From positions 124,001-188,000 of the forward strand of contig NZ_CAIT01000004.1 of assembly GCF_000296815.2 (NCBI RefSeq): a stretch of 64,000 bases of DNA, in the 5' to 3' direction. The notes under the pieces are model-generated. The model was not told the DNA's origin. It saw only the letters and a program-made list of their open reading frames with translations, and searched no databases. Numbering within the stretch: position 1 is the stretch's first letter; every line of letters begins with the position of its first letter. This document shows positions 51,369 to 58,580 of this stretch, piece after piece. Source of the DNA: Fibrisoma limi BUZ 3. GTDB lineage: Bacteria > Bacteroidota > Bacteroidia > Cytophagales > Spirosomataceae. The position numbers and the translations under genes are program-made.

Positions 51369-51776
51369 ATGCTTACCAACGTCGAACACATTGGCATTGC
51401 TGTCCGCGACCTGGCCGCATCCAACGAATTATTTACCAAACTGCTCAACGTAGGGCCCTACAAATCCGAAGCTGTCGAGTCGGAGGGTGTGACGACGTCG
51501 TTTTTCAAGGTTAGTCAGACCAAGATCGAACTTCTTGAAGCAACCAACCCCGACAGCCCGATTGCGAAGTTTCTGGACAAGAAAGGCGAAGGAATTCACC
51601 ATATTGCGTTTGAAGTCGACGACATCCGGGCCGAGATGGAGCGCCTGAAAGGGGAGGGGTTTACCGTCCTGAACGAAATCCCCAAACGCGGAGCCGACAA
51701 CAAGCTCGTCTGCTTCCTGCACCCAAAAGGCACGAACGGGGTGCTGGTGGAGTTGTGTCAGGAAATAAGGGAGTAA
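51369..51776 (+). CDS. mce: Methylmalonyl-CoA epimerase
   Basis: A 135-residue vicinal-oxygen-chelate enzyme that interconverts (2R)- and (2S)-methylmalonyl-CoA, linking propionyl-CoA to succinyl-CoA. Typical sequence: NVEHIGIAVRDLAAS at the start with a metal histidine, KIELLEATNPDSPIAKFLDKKGEGIHHIAFEVDD with the next histidine, and VLVELCQE at the end with the final glutamate. Length fits the family exactly. Methylmalonyl-CoA mutase needs B12, which agrees with the salvage operon at 26-31 kb, but the genes are not linked. It is followed by the purine-rich tract and the AT-rich ATPase gene. Confidence 0.94.
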   Translation: MLTNVEHIGIAVRDLAASNELFTKLLNVGPYKSEAVESEGVTTSFFKVSQTKIELLEATNPDSPIAKFLDKKGEGIHHIAFEVDDIRAEMERLKGEGFTVLNEIPKRGADNKLVCFLHPKGTNGVLVELCQEIRE

Positions 51777-51845
51777 GGGGAGAAAAGGAGGAGAGGAGGA
51801 GAGGAGGAAAGGAGTAGGAGGGTATAAGTAATAAAAGAGAAGGAA
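51777..51845. repeat. Homopurine tract before the AAA/TOPRIM module
   Basis: From the base after the mce stop, almost 60 bases consist of G and A only (units such as ggaggagaggagg). The ATPase start lies directly behind it. A similar tract follows the cystathionine beta-synthase gene at 54951-55050. Confidence 0.75.
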
Positions 51846-51846
51846 T

Positions 51847-52950
51847 ATGCTGAAGCGCGTTTCGATACAAAATTTCAAGAGCCTGAAAGACGTCACGCTC
51901 GACCTGCAAAAGGTGAATCTGCTCATCGGGCCTAACAACTCGGGGAAGACGAATTTTTTGAAGGCGCTGGAGTTCTTTGACTTTTCGGTGTTACAAGATT
52001 ACGTAGCAGCCGAGCGACAGGCAAGTAATGTTCGATTCATGCGTTCAGCCAGTTCAATGTGCCTTGAACTAACGTTTCAACGTGAAGATGAAGAGTTAGT
52101 ATTCTTGAGAAGATTTAATTTCGAAAATACCGTAGATGTTAAGTCCTCCCAACGAAATTTGAAGAAAGGACTTGAAGTGACTAAAAATGATGAAGGATAC
52201 CCTGATGTACTTTTTTTGCGTCGCCAGCTTAACTCTTTAAGAATATACCGACCTGATCCTAATAAGCTCACTCAGCCTGGACCAGTAGGGGCCGGTATAG
52301 AAACAGTTAACGCTGATGCCTCTAACTTGGTTGGATTTTTAGACCAAATGCTGGGCAAGTATAGGAGAACAGTATTCAGTCGTATTGAAGATGATTTGCA
52401 TACTTGTATTTCCGAATTCGATGAAATTAAGTTAGAAGACGCAAAGCCTACTGATGAACTTAGAAAACTGGTTGGTGATAAATCTTTTAAGCGTTTTGGG
52501 CTAAGTAATAGTAGTCAGGGAGCGACTTATTGGGCCGATGAACTATCCGAAGGAACCCTGTATTTTCTTGCTCTTCTCTGTATTATCCATCAACCCAACC
52601 CGCCCAAGCTCCTGCTTCTTGAAGAACCTGAAAAAGGTATTCACCCGCGCCGAATTCGAGAGGTGATGGATTTTATATTTCAGTTGGCCGAGCAGAAAGA
52701 TATTCAGGTTATTTTGACGACACACAACGAAAATGTGCTGAACGAATTTACGTCAATGCCGGAAGCTGTTTTTGTTTTTGAGAAGGATGAGGAAGGAGTA
52801 ACTCGCGTTAAGAACTTGTTGAAAGATATTATTGAACCCTCCCACCAACTGAGCCGAGAGACAGGTACGAAAGAAATAGATTTTGCTAGCAACTTAGGTG
52901 AAAACTGGATGTATGGTCTGTTAGGCGGTGTTCCTCAAGAGAATATATGA
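51847..52950 (+). CDS. AAA-family ATPase (OLD/AAA_15-like), putative defence ATPase
   Basis: A 367-residue ABC/SMC-type ATPase related to the ATPase part of OLD-family nucleases. It opens with the typical LKRVSIQNFKSLKDVTLDL. Walker A is GPNNSGKT at residues 28-35. The signature motif is LSEGT at 233-237, Walker B LLLLEEPE at 255-262, and a switch histidine is His293 in TTHNEN. No TOPRIM domain is fused; one is supplied by the next gene, which overlaps by four bases. G+C is about 32-40 % in most of the gene, far below its neighbours, although the first 100 bases look host-like. The layout matches split defence systems such as PARIS. Confidence 0.85.
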   Translation: MLKRVSIQNFKSLKDVTLDLQKVNLLIGPNNSGKTNFLKALEFFDFSVLQDYVAAERQASNVRFMRSASSMCLELTFQREDEELVFLRRFNFENTVDVKSSQRNLKKGLEVTKNDEGYPDVLFLRRQLNSLRIYRPDPNKLTQPGPVGAGIETVNADASNLVGFLDQMLGKYRRTVFSRIEDDLHTCISEFDEIKLEDAKPTDELRKLVGDKSFKRFGLSNSSQGATYWADELSEGTLYFLALLCIIHQPNPPKLLLLEEPEKGIHPRRIREVMDFIFQLAEQKDIQVILTTHNENVLNEFTSMPEAVFVFEKDEEGVTRVKNLLKDIIEPSHQLSRETGTKEIDFASNLGENWMYGLLGGVPQENI

Positions 52951-53564
52951 AGCAATCCTTAGAATATACCCTTGTTGCCGAGGGTTTTGCTGAGTACTCG
53001 TTTATTCCAGTTTATCTAAAGCGTATAGCAAGTGCAAGAGGATTACAAGTCAAGCGCAGTAGTTTAGATTTATTGAAGAAGCAACCCAGTAAGTCGAAAG
53101 TGATTCAGGAAGCTGAAGACTTGTGTTTACGGGCGCTCCGTGACGAGCAGCAAGCGTTTTGTATTGTGGGCGTTGACTTGGATGGCCCCGACCACACTGA
53201 TGAACAGGAAAAGTATACAATGGAATGTGACAACCTAAAGAAAGCTTTGGGAAGCGCTCACAAACGTTACGAGCAGCAAATTGTAATTTACGTCACCATT
53301 CAAGCCATTGAACACTGGTTGTTTTACCAACTACATCAGATAAAATCGATTGACAAACCGGTAAAAGATAGTATTGAAAAGCAGCCGCAAGCCAAATTGA
53401 AGAAGCTGTTATACAACGGCCGAGAAGATAGAAGACAAATGGAATCGGTTGCCCGGAGCATTGCTGAGAAAGCAGACTTCGACGAATTAGCCAAACAATC
53501 CCGCAGCTTTAACCATTTTCATAAACAGATAACCGCCTTTCTCAACGAGTACAACAAAACGTAG
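52947..53564 (+). CDS. DUF4276/TOPRIM-like protein, partner of AAA ATPase
   Basis: A 205-residue protein with a TOPRIM-like layout. The N-terminal strand and acidic turn are LVAEGFAEYSFIPVYLKR (Glu12, Glu16). A second acidic strand is IVGVDLDGPD (Asp77, Asp79), and a later IEHWLFYQL (Glu122) matches the DUF4276 pattern. TOPRIM acids bind metal in nucleases and topoisomerases, so nuclease or effector activity is plausible but unproven. It overlaps the ATPase gene by four bases, shares its low G+C, and its stop is two bases before the cystathionine beta-synthase start. It could equally be called a DUF4435-like toxin; exact family needs profile comparison. Confidence 0.75.
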   Translation: MKQSLEYTLVAEGFAEYSFIPVYLKRIASARGLQVKRSSLDLLKKQPSKSKVIQEAEDLCLRALRDEQQAFCIVGVDLDGPDHTDEQEKYTMECDNLKKALGSAHKRYEQQIVIYVTIQAIEHWLFYQLHQIKSIDKPVKDSIEKQPQAKLKKLLYNGREDRRQMESVARSIAEKADFDELAKQSRSFNHFHKQITAFLNEYNKT

Positions 53565-53566
53565 CC

Positions 53567-54943
53567 ATGAAATACTACAATAACATCATAGAAACCATTG
53601 GCGATACGCCGTTAGTCAAGCTCAATAAAGTCACGAAGGGGATTCCGGGTACGATCCTGGCTAAGGTTGAATACTTTAACCCTGGTAATTCTGTCAAAGA
53701 CCGTATCGCCATCCGGATGATTGAGGACGCCGAGAAAGACGGCCGGCTCAAACCGGGTGGCACCATCATCGAAGGCACCAGCGGCAACACCGGCTTTGGT
53801 CTGGCCCTGGCGGCAATCGGAAAAGGCTACAAGTGCATCTTCACCATGGCCGACAAGCAGTCGAAGGAGAAGATCGATATTCTAAGGGCCGTGGGCGCGG
53901 AGGTGATCGTTTGCCCGACCAACGTAGCGCCAGAAGACCCACGTTCGTACTACTCGGTGGCGAAGCGGCTGAACCAGGAAATTCCCAATTCATTGTACCC
54001 GAACCAGTACGATAACCTGTCGAATACGGCCGCACACTACGATACGACTGGCCCCGAAATCTGGCGCGACACCGAAGGGAAGATTACGCACTTCGCGGCT
54101 TCGGTTGGGACTGGTGGCACCATCAGTGGTACGGCGAAGTACCTGAAAGAGCAAAACCCGAACATCGTTACGGTAGGACTGGATACCTACGGCTCGGTGT
54201 TCAAGAAATACAAGGAAACCGGCATCTTCGATCCCAACGAAATCTACCCGTACCTGACGGAAGGTATTGGTGAAGACATTCTGCCGCAGAACGTCGACTT
54301 CGATGTAATTGACCACTTTATCAAAGTCACCGATAAGGACGCGGCTATCATGACCCGTCGACTGTCGCGCGAGGAGGGCTTGTTTGTCGGTTGGTCGTGC
54401 GGAACGGCCGTACACGGCGCGCTGGAATACGCCCGCGAACACCTCAAGGAAGACGACGTGATGGTGATCATCCTGCCCGACCACGGCACGCGCTACCTGG
54501 CTAAAATCTACAACGATACGTGGATGAAGGATCACGGCTTCCTGGAAGACCGCGCGTTCAAGACCGCCCGCGATATCGTCCATGCCAAGAACGGTCAGGC
54601 GAAACTTACTACCATTGAAACGGGTGTTACGGTGAGCCAGGCTATTCAAACCCTGAACCGGAATGGTATTTCGCAGATTCCGGTCACGGATGATTCCGGT
54701 CACATCGTCGGCAGCCTGACCGACTCAACGGTGCTCAGCCGATTGATTGAAGACCCGGCCATTAAAGACCAGCCCGTTAGCGAGGTGATGGATAAACCGT
54801 TCAAATTCGTGGGGCTGGACAACACCGTCGACGTATTGTCGTCGCTGATCGACCGGGAGAACAAGGCGCTGCTGGTTCGTGATGAGACACAGCAGGTACA
54901 CATCATTACGCAGGCCGACCTGCTGGCTGCGATGACGAATTGA
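53567..54943 (+). CDS. Cystathionine beta-synthase-like PLP enzyme with CBS domains
   Basis: A 458-residue PLP-dependent enzyme of the cysteine-synthase/cystathionine beta-synthase family. The cofactor lysine is Lys44 in NPGNSVKDR. The phosphate-binding and substrate loops are EGTSGNTGFGLA and SVGTGGTISG. A C-terminal pair of CBS domains (about 345-458) follows, as in animal and fungal CBS, where they bind adenosyl compounds. It makes cystathionine from homocysteine and serine, or cysteine from O-acetylserine. Base composition is host-like (above 55 % G+C). It starts two bases after the DUF4276-type gene, so it now depends on, or shares, a transcript with an apparently foreign module. Confidence 0.92.
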   Translation: MKYYNNIIETIGDTPLVKLNKVTKGIPGTILAKVEYFNPGNSVKDRIAIRMIEDAEKDGRLKPGGTIIEGTSGNTGFGLALAAIGKGYKCIFTMADKQSKEKIDILRAVGAEVIVCPTNVAPEDPRSYYSVAKRLNQEIPNSLYPNQYDNLSNTAAHYDTTGPEIWRDTEGKITHFAASVGTGGTISGTAKYLKEQNPNIVTVGLDTYGSVFKKYKETGIFDPNEIYPYLTEGIGEDILPQNVDFDVIDHFIKVTDKDAAIMTRRLSREEGLFVGWSCGTAVHGALEYAREHLKEDDVMVIILPDHGTRYLAKIYNDTWMKDHGFLEDRAFKTARDIVHAKNGQAKLTTIETGVTVSQAIQTLNRNGISQIPVTDDSGHIVGSLTDSTVLSRLIEDPAIKDQPVSEVMDKPFKFVGLDNTVDVLSSLIDRENKALLVRDETQQVHIITQADLLAAMTN

Positions 54944-54950
54944 TTGTGAG

Positions 54951-55022
54951 GGAGGAAAGGAGGAAGGAATTTGCGGTGTTACCATGCTCCTCTCCTCCCT
55001 TTCTCCTTTCCTCCTTTCCTCC
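54951..55022. repeat. Purine/pyrimidine inverted repeat after the CBS-domain gene
   Basis: Purine arm ggaggaaaggagg (54951-54963) pairs perfectly with cctcctttcctcc (55010-55022). Pyrimidine-only sequence continues on to about 55032, up to the rsgA stop. Together with the tract at 51777-51845 it brackets the segment that contains the AAA/TOPRIM module. Confidence 0.7.
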
Positions 55023-55033
55023 TCTCCTCCTCC

Positions 55034-55960
55034 TTATCTCCTATTATCTTCCCCCTCTATCATACTCAGGTAGCTCATATAGCGGGTTTCGGCAATGTCG
55101 CCTTCGCCGACGGCATCTTTCACAGCGCAGCCGGGTTCGTTCAGGTGCAGGCAGTTGTGGAAACGGCACTGATTCAGGCGGTCGCGCATTTCGGGGAAAT
55201 AATGGCTGATTTCCTCTTTTTCCATATCGGCCAGCCCTAATTCCTTAATCCCCGGCGTATCGATGATGTACGTATCCGGAGCCAGCTCGAACATCTCGGC
55301 GAAGGTGGTCGTGTGAACACCCTTGTTGGCAAAGGTCGATACTTCGCTGGTACGGAGGTTCAGGTTCGGCGCAATCGCATTCACCAGCGACGACTTTCCA
55401 ACGCCCGAGTGACCCGACAGCAGCGTAATCTTATGATCGAGCAGTTGCCGGAACGCATCGACGCCCTGGCCTTCCGTAGCCGACGTAGCTAAACATTCGT
55501 AGCCGATGCTTTCGTACAGGGTCATAATTTCCTGCTGATACGCCAGTCCCTCGTCGCTCAGGATGTCGGTTTTGTTAAACACCAGCGTCGTGGGGATACG
55601 AAACGACTCGGCCGTTACCAGAAAGCGGTCAATGAAGCCCAGTGATGTTCGGGGCAAAGCCAGCGTGACCAGCATGACTGCCTGGTCGATGTTGGCCGCC
55701 AGAATATGGCCATGCGCCGTTTTGTGCACCGACTGCCGGATGATGTAGTTTTCCCGCGGTTCAATATCGGTGATAACGGCCGTGTTTTCGGTTTCATCCT
55801 CGACCTCAAACTGAACACGGTCGCCCACGGCAATCGGGTTGGTGACCTTCAGGCCTTTGATTTTAAATTTTCCTTTCAGCCGTCCCTGGTAAATATGGCC
55901 GTCGGAGTTGCGGACATCGTACCACGAGCCGGTGGAGCGTATAACTAAGCCTTTCTGCAT
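55034..55960 (-). CDS. rsgA: Ribosome small-subunit GTPase RsgA
   Basis: A 308-residue circularly permuted GTPase that matures the 30S subunit. An OB domain lies at the N terminus (MQKGLVIRSTGSWYDVR). Then come the permuted G4 motif FNKTDIL, G1 GHSGVGKSSL, G3 DTPGIKELG and a C-terminal zinc-binding region CRFHNCLHLNEPGC. ATG 55960 was chosen because the frame further upstream adds only eight residues and runs into the inverted repeat at 55968. Its 3' end borders the pyrimidine tract. RsgA is a non-essential but widely conserved housekeeping protein. Confidence 0.95.
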   Translation of the reverse strand: MQKGLVIRSTGSWYDVRNSDGHIYQGRLKGKFKIKGLKVTNPIAVGDRVQFEVEDETENTAVITDIEPRENYIIRQSVHKTAHGHILAANIDQAVMLVTLALPRTSLGFIDRFLVTAESFRIPTTLVFNKTDILSDEGLAYQQEIMTLYESIGYECLATSATEGQGVDAFRQLLDHKITLLSGHSGVGKSSLVNAIAPNLNLRTSEVSTFANKGVHTTTFAEMFELAPDTYIIDTPGIKELGLADMEKEEISHYFPEMRDRLNQCRFHNCLHLNEPGCAVKDAVGEGDIAETRYMSYLSMIEGEDNRR

Positions 55961-55967
55961 GTTTGGA

Positions 55968-56055
55968 TTAAACGCAGAGAACACAGAGGTTGACGCAGAG
56001 AGACAGAGAAAACTTCTGCGCGCTCTGCGCTAGTCTCTGTGTTCTCTGCGTTTAA
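55968..56055. repeat. Inverted repeat with perfect 21-base arms
   Basis: Arms at 55968-55988 and 56035-56055 are exact complements (core cgcagagaacacagag). The right arm encodes the final residues of WaaA and the stop lies at its inner border (56030). The left arm starts seven bases upstream of the rsgA start codon, so the repeat also sits in the rsgA leader. Confidence 0.85.
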
Positions 56056-57328
56056 GAATGTTTTCTACAACCTCCATAACCTTAGCTGTTGCGCCAATGT
56101 TCCGCTCGACGTAATAGCGGGCTTTCCACGACGCTGAGTTGTAATACGCCGAATCGTCGTACAGGCGCGTGAAGCAACGGGTCAGCTCGGCTGCGTTGTT
56201 GACGGGAAAGGCGGCCTCGTTACGTACCAGGTCAACGGCTTCCTGAAACCGCTTGTAATTAGGGCCAAAAAACACCGGCGATCCGAACGTGGCTGCTTCC
56301 AGAATGTTGTGCAGCCCTTTACCAAACGCCCCACCGACGTAGGCAAACTCCCCGTACTGGTACAGCGACGATAACATGCCAATGTTGTCGATCAGCAACA
56401 CATCGTAGGATTCAAGCGTTGACAGATCAAACGTTGGTGACTGGGCTTCAGAGTAGCGTATGGATTTGTTCTTCAGTTGATTACGCCAGCGTTCGATTTC
56501 CTCATCATTGATTTCGTGCGGGGCAATAATCACCTTCAGCGGTTTTCCGAACTGGTTGATAACGGGTATCAATACGTCCATGTCGGCTTGCCAGGCGCTG
56601 CCAATCACCCAAAGAGGGTGCGGCATGTCGTTTCCATTCGCCTTGAACGCAGCAGCCAGGGCAATGTCTTTTTTGGCATCCGCAACCTGCTTTACCCGGT
56701 CGAAGCGCGTGTCGCCAGCCAGCGTTACCCTGGTTATCCCAATCGATTTCAGCAATTCTACCGACTCTCCGTTCTGAACAAGAACTTGGTCGAAGTAGGT
56801 GAGCAGGTTACGGTAAAAACCGCCGTACGGTTTAAAAAATAGCTGCCTGGCGCGGAAAATTGCCGAAAAGGAAATAATTGGTACGTCGGCGGCTTTTAGT
56901 TCACGCAGGTAGTTGTACCAGAATTCATACTTGATAAAAAACGCGATACGGGGTTTCACCAGCGCCACAAATTGCCGGGCATTAGCGGGGGTGTCGGTCG
57001 GGAGGTAACAGATGTAATCCGCTCCGCTGTAGTTTTTGCGCACCTCGTAACCCGATGGGGAAAAGAACGTTAGCAGAATCCTGTACGTCGGAAATCGTTG
57101 TCGAAACGCTTCAATAACCGGGCGTCCCTGTTCAAACTCGCCCAGCGAAGCTGCGTGGAACCACGCAATGGGCGCGGTGTTACCCGCGAGCTTATTTCTC
57201 AGTTGGTCGGGCCAGTCTCGCCGGCCTGCCACCATCAGCCGTGCTTTCTCATGAAAGGGAGCCGCCAGCCGAAGCACCGTCTGGTAGGCATGAATCGACG
57301 CGTTATACAAGGTAGACAGCAAGTGCAC
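56030..57328 (-). CDS. waaA: 3-deoxy-D-manno-octulosonic acid transferase
   Basis: A 432-residue GT-B glycosyltransferase (family 30) that adds Kdo to lipid A precursor, the first step of lipopolysaccharide core assembly. Sequence features: AWFHAASLGEFEQGRPVIEAF near the N terminus with the catalytic-type glutamate, LLTFFSPSGYE, KYEFWYNYLRELK, VIGSAWQADMDVLIP, and AYVGGAFGKGLHNILEAATFGSPVFFGP in the nucleotide-binding half. An N-terminal hydrophobic segment anchors it to the inner membrane. The final residues KRREHRD are encoded by the inverted repeat at 55968-56055, so the native C terminus may have been changed by that repeat. Confidence 0.94.
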   Translation of the reverse strand: MHLLSTLYNASIHAYQTVLRLAAPFHEKARLMVAGRRDWPDQLRNKLAGNTAPIAWFHAASLGEFEQGRPVIEAFRQRFPTYRILLTFFSPSGYEVRKNYSGADYICYLPTDTPANARQFVALVKPRIAFFIKYEFWYNYLRELKAADVPIISFSAIFRARQLFFKPYGGFYRNLLTYFDQVLVQNGESVELLKSIGITRVTLAGDTRFDRVKQVADAKKDIALAAAFKANGNDMPHPLWVIGSAWQADMDVLIPVINQFGKPLKVIIAPHEINDEEIERWRNQLKNKSIRYSEAQSPTFDLSTLESYDVLLIDNIGMLSSLYQYGEFAYVGGAFGKGLHNILEAATFGSPVFFGPNYKRFQEAVDLVRNEAAFPVNNAAELTRCFTRLYDDSAYYNSASWKARYYVERNIGATAKVMEVVENILKRREHRD

Positions 57329-57339
57329 GGGCTTTTGAT

Positions 57340-57355
57340 TACTTTTGCAAAGCTA
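57340..57355. promoter_or_regulatory. Back-to-back -7 elements for waaA and the 57.4 kb gene
   Basis: The 16 bases tacttttgcaaagcta read TACTTTTG on the plus strand and TAGCTTTG on the minus strand, each an exact match to TAnnTTTG. They face the divergent gene starts at 57383 and 57328. No clear -33 elements flank them. Confidence 0.45.
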
Positions 57356-57382
57356 CAAACTCACCCACAATCTGCGAGTATC

Positions 57383-57688
57383 ATGCAAACCTACGACACA
57401 GTGACCGAAGCACTCGACGACCTTCGTCGGCAGGGCTTCACCCGTGACTACAATTTGCACACTAACCACCTGAAGTGCCAGCAGGATGGTGTGGAGTTAC
57501 CTCCCGACCAGTTTGAAATTCTCAATGTATTTCGGTTCGAAGGCATGACTGATCCCGGCGATGAAACCATCATATACGCGCTCGAAGAGAAAAATGGCCA
57601 GCGCGGTACCCTCGTAAATGCCTATGGACCCTACTCCGACGACATGTCGGCCGAGATGGTACAGAAGCTACACGTACACAATGGATAA
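57383..57688 (+). CDS. Small conserved Bacteroidota protein
   Basis: A 101-residue acidic cytoplasmic protein. The pattern TYDTVTEALDDLRRQGFTRDYNL, ELPPDQFEILNVFRFEGMTDPGDETIIYAL and GTLVNAYGPYSDDMSAEM recurs across Bacteroidota. It is often labelled phosphoribosylpyrophosphate synthetase in databases, but it is three times too short and lacks the PRPP-binding motif, so that name should not be used. The ATG at 57383 was chosen because the frame upstream runs antisense through waaA. Function is unknown. Confidence 0.75.
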   Translation: MQTYDTVTEALDDLRRQGFTRDYNLHTNHLKCQQDGVELPPDQFEILNVFRFEGMTDPGDETIIYALEEKNGQRGTLVNAYGPYSDDMSAEMVQKLHVHNG

Positions 57689-57743
57689 TCTGAACTTTTT
57701 CTAATCAGAAAGCCTTCTTAAGCAGTATTGTAATAGTATACCA

Positions 57744-58073
57744 ATGAACTGGAATAAACTAACGAGCGAAGAGCAGTTAGACGGCATAAGGCACGAATCG
57801 GCGCAGCATCCGGTGCTGATTTTTAAACACAGTACAACATGCTCAATCAGCGCTATGGCGCTCAGCCGTATGGAGCGCAACTGGAACGAACAGGCGGGGA
57901 TTAAGCCGTATTATCTTGATCTGCAAGCTAACCGTTCGGTTTCTAACAAAATTGCCAATGAATTTGGTGTTGAACACGAATCACCGCAGGTACTGCTGAT
58001 TCGTAACGGTGAATGTGTTTATGATGCTTCGCACATGGCCATTTCATTCGATGGCCTGCGGCAGGCGGTTTAG
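57744..58073 (+). CDS. ytxJ: YtxJ-like bacillithiol-system redox protein
   Basis: A 109-residue thioredoxin-fold protein of the YtxJ family (DUF2847). The redox-type motif is FKHSTTCSISAMAL, with one cysteine (CS-IS, a monothiol arrangement), and the SPQVLLIRNGECVYDASH segment contains the cis-proline and a second cysteine. YtxJ proteins occur with bacillithiol metabolism and are proposed bacilliredoxins. No bacillithiol biosynthesis gene lies near. It is convergent with folB and separated from it by the long 58081-58167 hairpin. Confidence 0.85.
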   Translation: MNWNKLTSEEQLDGIRHESAQHPVLIFKHSTTCSISAMALSRMERNWNEQAGIKPYYLDLQANRSVSNKIANEFGVEHESPQVLLIRNGECVYDASHMAISFDGLRQAV

Positions 58074-58080
58074 TTCTTAA

Positions 58081-58167
58081 AAGGAGTAAAGCCGGAAGGG
58101 AGGGAAGGAGAAAGGAAAACCAGTTGGGTAATTCCTTCTCCTTCCCTCCCTTCCGGCTTTACTCCTT
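58081..58167. repeat. Perfect 32-base inverted repeat, purine-rich
   Basis: Arms at 58081-58112 and 58136-58167 are exact complements, almost all purine on one strand, with a 23-base loop that can extend the stem by four pairs. It lies between convergent ytxJ and folB. The folB stop (58159-58161) and its last two codons are inside the right arm. It probably acts as a two-way terminator. Confidence 0.88.
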
Positions 58168-58509
58168 CAGTGTGATCTTAGCGCGGTGGCAGACACCCCC
58201 AACAGGTGGATTGAACTTAGAGACACTTACTTCCACAGATTCAACGTCTGCGTACTTCTGGCGTATCTCGTCAATAATGCTGTGAGCAATGTGCTCAAGC
58301 AACCGCGCCGGCCGTTGCATAACCGAAGCGGTAATCCGGTATAATTCTTCGTAATTGACCGTAGCGCTCAGGCGGTCACGCCTGGCTGCTTCCGAGAAGT
58401 CGGTCGTCACGACGATATCGACCGAGTACTTATTACCAATTTTCTGTTCTTCGTCGTAGAAACCGTGGTAAGCGAAAAATTCGAGACCTTCTAACGTAAT
58501 TGTTCCCAT
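58159..58509 (-). CDS. folB: Dihydroneopterin aldolase
   Basis: A 116-residue enzyme of folate synthesis that converts 7,8-dihydroneopterin to 6-hydroxymethyl-dihydropterin and glycolaldehyde. Characteristic residues: LEGLEFFAYHGFYDEEQKIGNKY with the pterin-binding glutamate region, VNYEELYRI, RPARLLEHIAHSIID and the closing VSKFNPPVGGVCHRAKI with the basic active-site neighbourhood. Length matches the family. The last two codons and stop fall in the inverted repeat 58081-58167. No other folate gene is adjacent; DivIVA-domain gene follows upstream on the same strand after a 71-base gap. Confidence 0.95.
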   Translation of the reverse strand: MGTITLEGLEFFAYHGFYDEEQKIGNKYSVDIVVTTDFSEAARRDRLSATVNYEELYRITASVMQRPARLLEHIAHSIIDEIRQKYADVESVEVSVSKFNPPVGGVCHRAKITLKE

Positions 58510-58580
58510 TCGTACCGTAGCCGGGTCGGCCTTTCGGTAGAAAACCCGTCCGATGATGCGCGGGTTCGCTTCCGCATTAC

